Origin: Hyphomicrobiales bacterium
GTDB lineage: Bacteria; Pseudomonadota; Alphaproteobacteria; Rhizobiales; Beijerinckiaceae
Direction: 5' to 3'
Length of the DNA stretch: 55,655 nucleotides
NCBI GenBank assembly: GCA_003963405.1
Contig: RXIY01000066.1
Location: 1-55,655 of the forward strand
Notes under the pieces: model-generated
Databases searched by the model: none
Told to the model about the DNA's origin: nothing
The model's input: the letters and a program-made list of their open reading frames with translations, nothing else
Shown here: positions 37,281-46,376 of the stretch, piece by piece
Numbering within the stretch: the stretch's first letter is position 1
Layout: every line of letters starts with the position of its first letter
Made by a program: the position numbers and the translations under genes

Positions 37281-38518
37281 CTGGGCGCCCCTCGCGCGGT
37301 TACGGCGCGCGGCGTCGGCGCCATGACTGAAATTGTCTGTTTTGCAGGCTCGACAGCCGAGATGAAGCCGCCGCCCAGCACGCGGGCGGCGTCGTCGCCT
37401 CGGTCGTAAAAAACGCAGGCCTGGCCCGGCGACACTCCGAATTCGCCGGCGGCAAACACGACCGTCGCCTCATTCCCCTCGCGCGCAATGAGCCGCGCCG
37501 GAACGGGCGGGCGGGTGGAGCGGACACGGGCCATGATGTCGATCCCCTGCGGCGGCAGTTTCGAGAACGCGCCGGGACCGATCCAGTTCACATCGCGCAG
37601 CGCGAGGGCGCGTGTTTCGAGCGCCTCGCGCGGGCCGACCACGACCTGCGCCTTGGCGGCGTCGAGGCGGACGACGAACAGCGGCTGCGCGTCGCGGCCC
37701 GCGACGGCTGCGCCCAGTCCAAGCCCACGGCGCTGGCCGATGGTGTAATGAACCACGCCCGCATGGCGGCCGAGCACGCGGCCGTCGACATGCACGATCT
37801 CGCCGGGCACCACCGCCTCCGGCGCGAGGCGCTGCACAACGTCGGTGTAGCGGCCGCTCGGCACGAAGCAGATGTCCTGGCTGTCGGGCTTTTCGGCGAC
37901 CTCCAGAGAGAAGCGGCGGGCCATCTCGCGCACTTCCGTCTTGGCGTAGTCGCCCAGCGGAAAGCGCAGCATTCGGAGTTGCTCGCGGGTCGTCGCAAAC
38001 AGGAAATAGCTCTGGTCGCGGCTGGCGTCCTTGGCGCGGTAGAGGGCGCGGCCGCCCTCGCCGTCGTCGCGCGAGGAGATGTAATGTCCCGTGGCCAGGA
38101 AATGCGCGCCGAGATCCTTCGCCGTCTCGAAGAGATCGGCGAATTTGATGAACTGGTTGCAGGCGATGCAGGGGACCGGGGTCTCGCCGCTCGCATAGGA
38201 GGCGGCGAATTCGTCGATCACTTTCTCCCGGAACTGCCGTTCGTAATCGAGCACGAAATGCGGAATGCCGAGGCGGGCCGCGACGGCGCGGGCGTCCTGG
38301 ATGTCCTGACCGGCGCAGCAGGCGCCCTTGCGGTGGGTCGCCGCGCCGTGGTCATAGAGCTGAAGCGTGACGCCGACGACGTCGTAGCCCTGTTCCTTGA
38401 GCAGGGCCGCCACGACGCTCGAATCCACGCCGCCGGACATGGCCACGACAACGCGCGTCTCTCCCGGGGACGCCGGCAGGGTCGGCAGTTCGTCCGAAGC
38501 AAGGGTGCAGAGCGTCAT
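37277..38518 (-). CDS. mnmA: tRNA-specific 2-thiouridylase MnmA
   Basis: This enzyme thiolates U34 of Glu, Gln and Lys tRNAs. The 413-residue protein has the PP-loop [17 protein letters not shown] (motif SGGVDSS at residues 28-34). The catalytic Cys is in [12 protein letters not shown] and the second Cys in DSQDICFVP; a central and a C-terminal beta domain complete it. The insert [15 protein letters not shown] is typical of alphaproteobacterial MnmA. It is divergent from prs, and 38519-38731 holds both promoters but no gene. Confidence 0.95.
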   Translation of the reverse strand: MTLCTLASDELPTLPASPGETRVVVAMSGGVDSSVVAALLKEQGYDVVGVTLQLYDHGAATHRKGACCAGQDIQDARAVAARLGIPHFVLDYERQFREKVIDEFAASYASGETPVPCIACNQFIKFADLFETAKDLGAHFLATGHYISSRDDGEGGRALYRAKDASRDQSYFLFATTREQLRMLRFPLGDYAKTEVREMARRFSLEVAEKPDSQDICFVPSGRYTDVVQRLAPEAVVPGEIVHVDGRVLGRHAGVVHYTIGQRRGLGLGAAVAGRDAQPLFVVRLDAAKAQVVVGPREALETRALALRDVNWIGPGAFSKLPPQGIDIMARVRSTRPPVPARLIAREGNEATVVFAAGEFGVSPGQACVFYDRGDDAARVLGGGFISAVEPAKQTISVMAPTPRAVTARGAPR

Positions 38519-38731
38519 AATTTCGAGGAGGATACGCGTTCGAGTGGCACAGGCCGACTATCCCGCCCCGCGGTGGGCTGGCGCCGGAATACTGACATTT
38601 AGAGCATTATGCGTCTGAGACGCAATCGCGTCGGACGAGATGGCGGCGGGACGCCGCTCGGGTCATATTGATCCCCCGGCCGCATGGCTGCTAAGACGCC
38701 GCGAGCTGTAGAGGGGTGTGGGGACAAGTCC

Positions 38732-39673
38732 ATGGGCGCAATGAAACTTCTGGCGGGCAACTCGAACCGGGCGCTCGCGGAGGCGATTGCAGCGCATCTT
38801 AATGTGCCGCTCTGCCGCGCCCATGTGCGGCGCTTCGCCGATCAGGAAATCTGGGTCGAGGTTCTGGAGAACGTCCGCGGGCAGGACACTTTCGTCATCC
38901 AGTCGACATCCTTCCCGGCCAACGACCACATGATGGAGCTGCTCATCATGACCGACGCGCTGCGCCGCGCGTCGGCCCGCCGCATCACGGCGGTGATTCC
39001 CTATTTCGGCTACGCCCGGCAGGATCGCAAACAGGGGCCGCGCACGCCGATCTCGGCCAAGCTCGTCGCCAATCTCATCTCCCGCGCCGGCGCCGACCGC
39101 GTGCTGACCGTGGACCTGCACGCCGGCCAGGTACAGGGCTTCTTCGATATTCCGACCGACAATCTCTTCGCCGCGCCGGTCATGGTCTCCGACATCAAAG
39201 CCCATCGGCTGCTCAGGAATGTCATGGTGGTCTCTCCGGATGTGGGCGGCGTGGTGCGCGCCCGGGCGCTCGCCAAGCGCATCGACGCCCCGCTCGCCAT
39301 CGTCGACAAACGCCGCGAGCGCGCGGGCGAATCCGAGGTGATGAACATCATCGGCGACGTGCGCGGCCACAACTGCATCCTCGTCGACGACATCGTGGAT
39401 TCGGGCGGCACGCTCTGCAATGCGGCCGAGGCGCTGCTCGCCGCCGGCGCGGAGTCGGTTCACGCCTATATCACCCATGGCGTGCTGTCCGGCGCGGCGG
39501 TGGATCGCATCGCCGCCTCCAAGCTCAAGGAGCTGGTGATCACCGACACGATCCGCGAGACGGAAGCGGTGAAGGCCGCGCACAATATCCGCGTGATCCC
39601 CATCGGCCCGCTGATCGGCGAGGCGATCGCCCGCACCGCGCGCGAGGAAAGCGTCTCCAGCCTGTTCGACTGA
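38732..39673 (+). CDS. prs: Ribose-phosphate pyrophosphokinase
   Basis: This enzyme makes PRPP from ribose 5-phosphate and ATP for nucleotide, histidine and tryptophan synthesis. The 313-residue protein contains [10 protein letters not shown], the flexible loop [10 protein letters not shown], the metal/ATP site [12 protein letters not shown] and the PRPP loop [14 protein letters not shown] choose the ATG at 38732; the ATG at 38741 is a close alternative. A GC-rich hairpin after the stop (39689-39712) lacks a clear T tract but lies between the convergent genes. Confidence 0.96.
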   Translation: MGAMKLLAGNSNRALAEAIAAHLNVPLCRAHVRRFADQEIWVEVLENVRGQDTFVIQSTSFPANDHMMELLIMTDALRRASARRITAVIPYFGYARQDRKQGPRTPISAKLVANLISRAGADRVLTVDLHAGQVQGFFDIPTDNLFAAPVMVSDIKAHRLLRNVMVVSPDVGGVVRARALAKRIDAPLAIVDKRRERAGESEVMNIIGDVRGHNCILVDDIVDSGGTLCNAAEALLAAGAESVHAYITHGVLSGAAVDRIAASKLKELVITDTIRETEAVKAAHNIRVIPIGPLIGEAIARTAREESVSSLFD

Positions 39674-39715
39674 CGCCTCGGGAGAGAAGGGGGGGCTACG
39701 CGCCCCCTTCGCGCC

Positions 39716-41722
39716 TCAGAGCCAACCCCGCGCCTTCATCGCCGCGACGATCTGTCTCGCGACGAGCGTCGCGCCGTGCTTGTTCACGTGATTGTCGTCG
39801 GCAAAGAGCGGCAGGCCGTCCCGTTCGAGAATGCATCGTCCCGAAACGGGGCCGTTGCAGAAAAGCTCGGCGGGCCGGACGCGCAGAAGCGCGGGGTTCT
39901 CGCCGAGCATGTCGAGCTGCTCGACGACGGCGGCGGTGCGTTCCCTGAAAAAGGCATAGCTGACGCTGAAGGGCGCATCGCTGGTCGCGCCGTATAATCT
40001 GCTGCGCGCGACATAGGGGGCGACGTCCCGCCCGGCTTCCGGCAGGGGGTAAACCAGAGTGACGTTCCTGCCCATGGCGAGCAGCGTCTCGATGCTCTCT
40101 CTGAAGATGGCGCCGACCGTCGCAACCCGGCCGCTGTCTTCGTAATAATCGAGGCCCTTGGACGCGGGCAGGGCGAGGAGAAACTTCTTTCCGCCTTCTT
40201 TTACGCCGCCTTCGCCATTGTCGTAGCCGAAGCCGTCGAAATAGACCGGCCAGCGGGCGACGAGGATGATGTCCTTCAGCTCCTCGTGCCGCTTCAGGTA
40301 ATCGAAGACCAGTCGGTTGTATTCGGGGCAGAGCTGCCGCTCGATTTCGGCGAAATGGACGCCGAGGATCGGCGGGCACCCCGAGAAGCTGAATTGCTGA
40401 AGCGCAACCCGCGCGTCGTTCAACTGCTCGGCAAGGTCATTCGCGAGAGCGGCGCTGTGGCTGTCTCCCCAGATGACGACCCTTCTGCCGCGCCCCTCAT
40501 TGTAGAGGCACGATTTCTCCGGCGGCACGAAGGTGAGCACATCGCCGAAACATTCGCTCGCGCGCGGGACGCGATAGTCGAGCTCCGAGGCGAGGGCCGC
40601 CATTTCGGGCGAATATCTGCCCGGCAGGCCGCCCGTCGCGGCGGTCACGGCTGCAAAGGCGAGCAGCGACAGGGCCGCAAGCCCGGCGTTGGCGAATATG
40701 GCCCGTCTCGAAAAGCGGCGGATGTCCCGGAAAGGGGTTTCGACGTAGCGCCAGGTCAGAACGGCGAGCGCGGCGGTCAAGGCGAGCAGGAGCAGGCTTT
40801 CCGTCGCCGTCGGAACCGCTTGCAGGCGCAAGCGGGCGAAAGCGAGCACCGGCTGATGCCAGAGATAGAGGCTGTAACTGACGAGTCCGATGCCGACCGG
40901 AAGAGGGTGAGACAGGATTCGGGCGCCCGGCGTTCCCTTCACCGCGAAGACGAGGACCAGACCGGCGCCGATGACCGGGACGAGCGCATAAAGAGAGGGA
41001 AAAGGCGTGGTCTTGCCGAAGAGAAAGACCGCAGCAAGAATGAGGCCGAGGCCCAGAATCGACAGGACGCTATCGAGCGCCGGGCGTCGTTTCATGGAGA
41101 CGAAGGACGCGAGCGCGCCCGCCGCCAGCTCCCAGACGCGCGTCGGCGCGAGATAGAAGTCGAAGAAGGGATCGATGCGCGATTCGTGCTGGCAGAGCGC
41201 GAGGCTGAGAACGAAACACACCCCGATCGCCGAGATGACCGCGGCGCGCCCGTATTTCCACGTCGCCAGCAGCGCCAATGGGAACAGGATGTAAAACTGC
41301 TCCTCGATCGCGAGGCTCCATGTGTGCAGCAGCGGCTTGAGTTCCGAGGCCGTGTCGAAATAGCCGCTCTGGCTCCAGAAAAAGAAGTTGGAGACGAAGA
41401 GGCTGGCGGCCGCGACGCTTTTCGAAAGCTCGTCGAACTCACGCGGTAGCATCCAGAACCAGCCGAACAGGATGCAGGCGGCCATCACCAGAACGAGCGC
41501 CGGCAGGATGCGCCGGGCTCTGCGCTCGTAGAAGCGGGCGAATGAAAAAGTCCCTTCCGCCATTTCCGAGCAGATGATGGTGGTGATCAGATAGCCTGAA
41601 ATGACGAAAAAGACGTCGACCCCAACGAAGCCGCCCCGGAAGAGGTCGAACCCCGCATGAAAAAATACAACGGGCACAACCGCGATGGCGCGAAGGCCGT
41701 CAATCTCGGCTCGATATCTCAT
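39716..41722 (-). CDS. OafA/YrhL-type acyltransferase with SGNH domain
   Basis: This 668-residue membrane acyltransferase probably O-acetylates a surface polysaccharide. The N-terminal half (to about residue 370) is an acyltransferase-3 domain of around ten helices. It begins YRAEIDGLRAIAVVPVVFFH and includes GGFVGVDVFFVISGYLIT and SLAIEEQFY. The C-terminal half is a periplasmic SGNH hydrolase-like domain with VVIWGDSHSAAL and the catalytic pair in DDNHVNKHG. No polysaccharide cluster is adjacent, so the target is unknown. Confidence 0.92.
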   Translation of the reverse strand: MRYRAEIDGLRAIAVVPVVFFHAGFDLFRGGFVGVDVFFVISGYLITTIICSEMAEGTFSFARFYERRARRILPALVLVMAACILFGWFWMLPREFDELSKSVAAASLFVSNFFFWSQSGYFDTASELKPLLHTWSLAIEEQFYILFPLALLATWKYGRAAVISAIGVCFVLSLALCQHESRIDPFFDFYLAPTRVWELAAGALASFVSMKRRPALDSVLSILGLGLILAAVFLFGKTTPFPSLYALVPVIGAGLVLVFAVKGTPGARILSHPLPVGIGLVSYSLYLWHQPVLAFARLRLQAVPTATESLLLLALTAALAVLTWRYVETPFRDIRRFSRRAIFANAGLAALSLLAFAAVTAATGGLPGRYSPEMAALASELDYRVPRASECFGDVLTFVPPEKSCLYNEGRGRRVVIWGDSHSAALANDLAEQLNDARVALQQFSFSGCPPILGVHFAEIERQLCPEYNRLVFDYLKRHEELKDIILVARWPVYFDGFGYDNGEGGVKEGGKKFLLALPASKGLDYYEDSGRVATVGAIFRESIETLLAMGRNVTLVYPLPEAGRDVAPYVARSRLYGATSDAPFSVSYAFFRERTAAVVEQLDMLGENPALLRVRPAELFCNGPVSGRCILERDGLPLFADDNHVNKHGATLVARQIVAAMKARGWL

Positions 41723-41857
41723 TCAGGCTTGCCCGGCTCCTCGAAGTTAAAGCAAAGCTTACGCTAATCAGCTGCTGGCTGTGCGATATCCGGCCTGAAA
41801 GGCGCCGCCGTCAACACCGGGCTGGCGCGCGCCGGGGCTTGCCGCCGCGTGGAACGG

Positions 41858-43399
41858 ATGCAAAAAGAAGCCGTGCTCCTCTCCGTCTCCGCCCGCGAAC
41901 CCGTTCCCGCCCGTTTCAACCTCGCCCGCTACTGCCTGGCCGAGAATGCTCAGGCGCGGCCTGACGCAACAGCCCTCACCGTCGTCGGCGACGCCGGGGC
42001 GCAGCGCTGGACGCATGCGGCGCTCGATCTGAAGGTTCGTCGCCTCGGGGCGGGTCTAGCGTCGCTCGGACTGGAGCCGGGCGCGCGCGTCATGATTCGC
42101 ATGGGGAACGAGGCGAATGCCGCGCTTCTCTATTTCGCCTCCATCGCAGCGGGCTTCGTGCCGCTTCTGGCCTCATCCCAGCTCACCTTCGAGGAGGCCG
42201 ATTTCCTGTTGCGGGATTGCGGGGCCTCGGCGCTGGCGCTCGGCGCGGCCTTCGAGCACGAGACGCATGGCGGGGATTTCGCCGTGCTGCGCGGGGCCGA
42301 CATCGAGCGCCTTGCGGATTGCGCGCCGCTCGACGATTACGCCGACACCGCCGCCGACGATCCGGCTTATCTCGTCTATACCTCCGGCACCACGAGCCGG
42401 CCGAAGGGCGTGCTCCATGCCCATCGCGCCGCCTGGGGACGCCGGCCCATGCGCGCCCATTGGACGGGACTCGGTCCGGGCGATGTGATGCTCCATGCCG
42501 GGGCCATCAACTGGACCTATACTCTGGGCGTCGGCATCGTCGATCCGCTCTCGGCGGGCGGTTCGGCCGTTCTTTACAACGGCCATCCCGACCCGAACGT
42601 CTGGCCCCGCCTCATCGCCGAGCATCGCGCGACCGTCTTCGCCGCCGTGCCGGGCGTTTACCGGCAGATGCTGAAATACGCCGCGCCGGAGAAGGCCGAT
42701 CTCTCCAGCCTGCGCCATGGCCTGTCCGCCGGGGCGGCGCTGGCCCCAAGCCTGCTGGCCGAATGGCGCGCACGCACGGGCAAGGAGATCTATGAAGCTT
42801 TCGGCATGAGCGAATGCTCGACCTTCATTTCCAGCGGCCCGACGACGCCGGTGCATCCGGGCTCGCCGGGGCGTCCGCAGCCGGGCAGGGTGGTGGCGGC
42901 GCTGCCGCAGGACGGCGGCGAGACGCCGCTTCCGCAAGGCGAAACCGGCGTCCTCGCCGTGCGGCGCGACGAGCCGGGGCTGATGCTCGGCTACTGGAAC
43001 CGGCCCGAGGAGGAGCGCGAGGCGTTTCGCGGCGACTGGTTCGTCTCGGGCGACCTCGTGGCCTTCGACGCCGAGGGCTACATGCACCATCACGGCCGGG
43101 CCGACGAGGTGATGAACGCCGGGGGCTTTCGCGTCTCGCCGGCCGAGGTCGAGAAATGCCTCGCCGCTTTCGACCATGTGGCCGAAGCCGCCGCGGCCGA
43201 GCGCCCCGGCCGGGACGCCGATACGACCATCATCAAGGCCTATGTGGTGATGCGCGACGGGGCGGCGCAGGACGAGGCGGCGATTCTCGCTCATTGTCAG
43301 GAGCATCTCGCCGCCTACAAGCGCCCCCGCGCGGTGGTCTTCCTCGACGCCTTGCCGCGCAACGCCAATGGCAAGCTCAACCGGCGCGCTCTTCCATAA
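41858..43399 (+). CDS. AMP-dependent acyl-CoA synthetase/ligase
   Basis: This enzyme activates a carboxylic acid to its CoA thioester through an acyl-adenylate. The 513-residue ANL-family enzyme has the phosphate loop LVYTSGTTSRPKGVLHAH, YEAFGMSEC, the hinge FVSGDLVAFDAEGY...GRADEVMNAGG, and the C-terminal catalytic Lys in NANGKLNRR. It resembles acetyl-CoA synthetase-like and benzoate-CoA ligase-like members; the substrate cannot be fixed. The start used is the ATG at 41858, and a GTG three codons upstream is possible. Confidence 0.87.
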   Translation: MQKEAVLLSVSAREPVPARFNLARYCLAENAQARPDATALTVVGDAGAQRWTHAALDLKVRRLGAGLASLGLEPGARVMIRMGNEANAALLYFASIAAGFVPLLASSQLTFEEADFLLRDCGASALALGAAFEHETHGGDFAVLRGADIERLADCAPLDDYADTAADDPAYLVYTSGTTSRPKGVLHAHRAAWGRRPMRAHWTGLGPGDVMLHAGAINWTYTLGVGIVDPLSAGGSAVLYNGHPDPNVWPRLIAEHRATVFAAVPGVYRQMLKYAAPEKADLSSLRHGLSAGAALAPSLLAEWRARTGKEIYEAFGMSECSTFISSGPTTPVHPGSPGRPQPGRVVAALPQDGGETPLPQGETGVLAVRRDEPGLMLGYWNRPEEEREAFRGDWFVSGDLVAFDAEGYMHHHGRADEVMNAGGFRVSPAEVEKCLAAFDHVAEAAAAERPGRDADTTIIKAYVVMRDGAAQDEAAILAHCQEHLAAYKRPRAVVFLDALPRNANGKLNRRALP

Positions 43400-43527
43400 G
43401 GTCCGGCTCCCCCTCCAAAGCTGACGCGAAGATGAACGGCGCGGACATGCGCCGTTCAGGCGCGCGGCTCCATTATCGCGTCATGAGGCTTGACCCGACG
43501 GAAAGCCTCTCACGAATGGAGCCTCCC

Positions 43528-43902
43528 ATGCGCCTGCATATTCGAGTGATCGCCGCGACCGCCGCCCTGGCGGCCGTTCTGGGAGCCGGCGTCGCTCCCG
43601 CCGCCGCCGACGACTGGGACGACGGCTATCGCGGCTGGGGCCATCATCATGGATGGGGCGATGACGATTGGGGGCGCCGGGGCTGGGGCTATGGCCGCGG
43701 CTGGGGCTACGGCTCCGGCTATCGCCGCGGCTGGGACAATGGCGGCGCCGCCGCTGCGGCGCTCGGCGGTTTTGCGCTCGGCGCCGCGGCCGGCGCGGTC
43801 GCCCGGCCGGGATATTACGGCGGGTGTTACGTCACCCGGCGCCCTGTCGTCGATTACTGGGGAAATGTCGTGAGTTACCGCAGCGTCGAGGTCTGCGACT
43901 AG
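43528..43902 (+). CDS. Secreted Gly/Trp/Tyr-rich small protein, function unknown
   Basis: This 124-residue protein has a signal peptide (VIAATAALAAVLGAGVAPAAA, cleavage near residue 27). A low-complexity Trp/Gly/Tyr/Arg-rich stretch with His (GWGHHHGWGDD) follows, then an Ala/Gly-rich hydrophobic segment, and a C-terminal part with two Cys (GGCYVTRR...SVEVCD). Such proteins are common in alphaproteobacterial genomes and uncharacterised. GGAG lies six bases before the ATG. It ends at a strong terminator and is monocistronic. Confidence 0.8.
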   Translation: MRLHIRVIAATAALAAVLGAGVAPAAADDWDDGYRGWGHHHGWGDDDWGRRGWGYGRGWGYGSGYRRGWDNGGAAAAALGGFALGAAAGAVARPGYYGGCYVTRRPVVDYWGNVVSYRSVEVCD

Positions 43903-43975
43903 GCAGCGCCGTCGCGCTTTGCGCCCAGGCTTTCCGCCGCCTCCTCCCCGCCCCTCTCGCTGGCGGCGGACAGCG

Positions 43976-44009
43976 AGCCTCCCGGAGCGATCCGGGAGGC
44001 TTTCTTTTA
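43976..44009 (+). terminator. Intrinsic terminator after the Gly/Trp-rich protein gene
   Basis: An 11-bp perfect stem AGCCTCCCGGA (43976-43986) with 43991-44001, loop GCGA, is followed by TTTCTTTTA. It is oriented for the + strand. Confidence 0.9.
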
Positions 44010-44040
44010 TGGAACGGGCTTGCTTTATGGAATGGGCTTG
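44006..44040. repeat. Near-perfect tandem duplication at the end of the inhibitor gene
   Basis: TTTATGGAACGGGCTTG is followed directly by CTTTATGGAATGGGCTTG. The second copy encodes the last residues and stop (FKPIP, stop at 44025-44027) of the minus-strand gene; the first copy lies just past the stop. It looks like a slippage duplication. Confidence 0.6.
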
Positions 44041-44402
44041 AAGGCGAGCGCGGATTTGCCGCCTTCCTTGGCGTCCCGGCGCCAGAGGCCTGCGTCGTCC
44101 TTTTCGAAATGCGCCTTGTGGCCCTTGCGGGCTGTCAAGGCGAGACGGCCGTGATCCATGGCCCATTTCACCGGGTCGAAGACGACGATGCCATTGTCCC
44201 GGCATGCGGGGGCGAGTTGCGCCTTGCCGCCGCCGAAGAGCGTCAGCATGCAGCCCGTGTCCTTGTCGTCGCGCAACACGGAGTAGCGTCCCGTGACCTC
44301 GCCGGCCGCGAAAGCGCCCGCCATCGGCAGGAGAACGACGAGCACGGCCGCGGGCAGGCCGAGACGTTTCAGCTTTCCCGCGCCGGAAATGGATGTCGAC
44401 AT
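44025..44402 (-). CDS. AprI/Inh-like metalloprotease inhibitor domain protein
   Basis: This 125-residue secreted protein has an N-terminal signal sequence (PAAVLVVLLPMAGAFAAG). A small beta-barrel-like domain follows with two Cys (51 and 67) that could form the disulfide of the Inh family, and the pattern GRYSVLRD...GCMLTLFG...CRDNGIVVFDPVKW. Inh proteins inhibit serralysin-type metalloproteases in the periplasm. No serralysin gene is in the window, so the role is inferred from fold similarity only. It is divergent from hemN. Confidence 0.65.
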   Translation of the reverse strand: MSTSISGAGKLKRLGLPAAVLVVLLPMAGAFAAGEVTGRYSVLRDDKDTGCMLTLFGGGKAQLAPACRDNGIVVFDPVKWAMDHGRLALTARKGHKAHFEKDDAGLWRRDAKEGGKSALAFKPIP

Positions 44403-44450
44403 CGACTATTGCTCCAGGAACAGGAGAGGAATCGTTGCAGGTCTGCTCTT

Positions 44451-44483
44451 TTACCATGGGCAGGCGAAGTTACCATGGTCAGG
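44451..44483. repeat. Direct repeat of TTACCATGGNCAGG upstream of hemN
   Basis: Two 14-base copies differing at one base (44451-44464 and 44470-44483) start 19 bases apart. Each contains the palindrome CCATGG. The pair lies between the divergent inhibitor gene and hemN, a place where a regulator could bind. No known factor is assigned. Confidence 0.45.
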
Positions 44484-44570
44484 ACCGGCTGCGTCGTCAG
44501 CCCGGGATCGGGCATCCCGAGCGGGCGCGGTAATGTGTAGCAGTGCGAAAAGGGCGTCTGCGCGATAAGC

Positions 44571-44584
44571 TTGCGCAAAGTCAA
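44571..44584 (+). promoter_or_regulatory. FNR/FixK-type box upstream of hemN
   Basis: TTGC-GCAAAG-TCAA matches the rhizobial FixK2 consensus TTG(A/C)N6(T/G)CAA exactly. hemN genes of alphaproteobacteria are often under FNR/FixK control. The site is centred only about 30 bases before the ATG, closer than expected for a class II activator, so its function is uncertain. Confidence 0.4.
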
Positions 44585-44606
44585 AATACAAGAGGAATTG
44601 GAGCGT

Positions 44607-45953
44607 ATGGACCCGGCCTCTCTCGCCCTCGCCGAACGTTCGGCGCCGCGTTACACGAGCTATCCGACAGCGCCGCATTTCTCGAAGACGATCGGCGACG
44701 CCGAGATGCGCGACTGGCTCGCCGCGCTCGACCCGCACGCCTCCCTCTCGCTCTATTTCCATGTGCCCTTCTGCCGGGAAATCTGCGCCTATTGCGGTTG
44801 TCACACCAAGGCCATGCGCCAGGAGGCGCCGCTCACTGCTTATAAAGAGACGCTGTTGCGCGAAGTGGAGATGACGGCGCAGGCGACCCTCGCGCGCGGC
44901 GTTTCCAGCATCCACTGGGGCGGGGGCACGCCGAGCATTCTCGGCCCGGCGCGCTTCCGCGAGATCGTGTCGCGCCTGCGCGACCTCTTCGATTTCTCGC
45001 CCGAGATCGAGCACGCCATCGAACTCGATCCGCGCCTGCTCGACGCGCCCATGGCCGAGGCGCTGGCCGAGGCGGGAATCACCCGCGCCTCTTTCGGCGT
45101 GCAGGATCTCAATGACCATGTGCAGGCGGCGGCGGGCCGCGTGCAGCCCTTCGAGGTGGTCGCCCGCGCGGCCGGCCTGCTGCGCGCGGTGGGCATTACC
45201 GCGCTCAATCTCGATCTCATGTACGGGCTGCCCAGCCAGAGCGTCGAGGACGCAGCGCGCACGGCCGCGATGGCGGCCTCTTTGGAGCCGCATCGGCTCG
45301 CGGTTTTCGGCTACGCCCATGTGCCCTGGTTCAAGGCCAATCAGAAACTCATCGACGCCGCCGCTTTGCCCGGCGCGGCCGAGCGTCTGGCGCAGGCGTC
45401 AGCCGTGCGCAGCACGCTCGAACGCGCGGGCTTCGAAGCGATCGGCCTCGACCATTTCGCCCGGCCAGAGGATCCGCTCGCGGTCGCGGCGCGGGAAGGG
45501 CGGATGCGGCGTAATTTCCAGGGCTATACGATCGATCAGGCGACCGCGCTGCTGCCGTTCGGCGTCTCGGCCATCGGCCGCCTGCCGCAGGGCTTCGTCG
45601 GCAATGCGACGGACCTCGCCGGCTGGCGCCGCGCAATCGAAGCGGATCGCTTCCCCGTCACGCGCGGCCTCGCCTTCTCCTTCGAGGACCTCGCGCGCGG
45701 CGACGTCATCGAGCGGCTGATGTGCGATTTCGCGGTCGATTACGGCGTGATCGCGCAGGAGCATGGTTTTGCGGCGGACGCCTTTGACGAGGCGGGCCCG
45801 CAATTGCGCCGGCTCGAAAGCGACGGCGTCGTCGAGCTTACGGGCCGTCGCCTCGCCGTGACCGAGCGCGGCCGGCCGTTCGTTCGCCTTGCCGCCGCGG
45901 CCTTCGACGCCTATCTGGAGGGGTCTGCGGCGCGCCATTCGGCGGCGGTCTGA
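44607..45953 (+). CDS. hemN: Oxygen-independent coproporphyrinogen III oxidase HemN
   Basis: This radical-SAM enzyme decarboxylates coproporphyrinogen III to protoporphyrinogen IX without oxygen. The 448-residue protein contains PRYTSYPTAPHF, the cluster cysteines C56, C60, C63 and C65 in CREICAYCGC, and HWGGGTPSIL. These are the features of true HemN, as opposed to HemW. The ATG at 44607 follows TTGGAG; an in-frame TTG at 44571 lies within the FixK-like box and is less likely. It allows haem synthesis at low oxygen. Confidence 0.94.
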   Translation: MDPASLALAERSAPRYTSYPTAPHFSKTIGDAEMRDWLAALDPHASLSLYFHVPFCREICAYCGCHTKAMRQEAPLTAYKETLLREVEMTAQATLARGVSSIHWGGGTPSILGPARFREIVSRLRDLFDFSPEIEHAIELDPRLLDAPMAEALAEAGITRASFGVQDLNDHVQAAAGRVQPFEVVARAAGLLRAVGITALNLDLMYGLPSQSVEDAARTAAMAASLEPHRLAVFGYAHVPWFKANQKLIDAAALPGAAERLAQASAVRSTLERAGFEAIGLDHFARPEDPLAVAAREGRMRRNFQGYTIDQATALLPFGVSAIGRLPQGFVGNATDLAGWRRAIEADRFPVTRGLAFSFEDLARGDVIERLMCDFAVDYGVIAQEHGFAADAFDEAGPQLRRLESDGVVELTGRRLAVTERGRPFVRLAAAAFDAYLEGSAARHSAAV

Positions 45954-45986
45954 GACGGGCGGCGGGGGGCCATCGGAGGCACGGGC

Positions 45987-46376
45987 ATGACGCCGTCGAC
46001 GCTTTATCTCGCCAAGCTCATGGGCGCCTATTCGCTCTTCGCCGCGGCGTGGCTCATGTTTCGCCGGGAGGCGGCGCTGGCGCTCATCGACCGCATCTCC
46101 AACGATCCTGTTTTCGAGTCGGTCATCGGGACGCTGCGGCTCGTCCTGGGCCTCGCCATCATTGTCGGCCACAACCGCTGGGGCGGTTTTGTCGAGGCGC
46201 TGGTGTCGCTCATCGGCTGGCTCGCCTTTTTCAGCGGGCTTGCGACCATGTTCCTGCCCACAGGGACGCTGCGCCGCGCCATCGTCTGGATGCGCTTCAA
46301 GGAAAAGCTGCCGCTTTACGCGCTGCTTTCCTCGCTTCTCGGCGCGGCGCTCTTTATCGGCGGCGTCGTCGCGTGA
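45987..46376 (+). CDS. Small integral membrane protein, unknown function (129 aa)
   Basis: This 129-residue protein is not recognised. It appears to have four hydrophobic helices: AKLMGAYSLFAAAWLMF, SVIGTLRLVLGLAIIVG, ALVSLIGWLAFFSGLATMF and LLSSLLGAALFIGGVV. Short loops join them, with charged residues near 85-110. GGAGG lies before the ATG. It starts 33 bases after hemN and overlaps the next gene by four bases, so it is probably co-transcribed with hemN and the deaminase gene. Confidence 0.8.
   Translation: MTPSTLYLAKLMGAYSLFAAAWLMFRREAALALIDRISNDPVFESVIGTLRLVLGLAIIVGHNRWGGFVEALVSLIGWLAFFSGLATMFLPTGTLRRAIVWMRFKEKLPLYALLSSLLGAALFIGGVVA

Noticed and set aside
39689-39712. GC-rich hairpin between prs and the acyltransferase gene as a bidirectional terminator
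   Set aside because: The stem is plausible, but neither strand has a T run after it, so termination is not supported.
43528-43902. Gly/Trp-rich secreted protein as a metal-binding or antimicrobial peptide
   Set aside because: The composition alone does not support a function. Similar low-complexity secreted proteins are common, and no maturation or transport genes are nearby.
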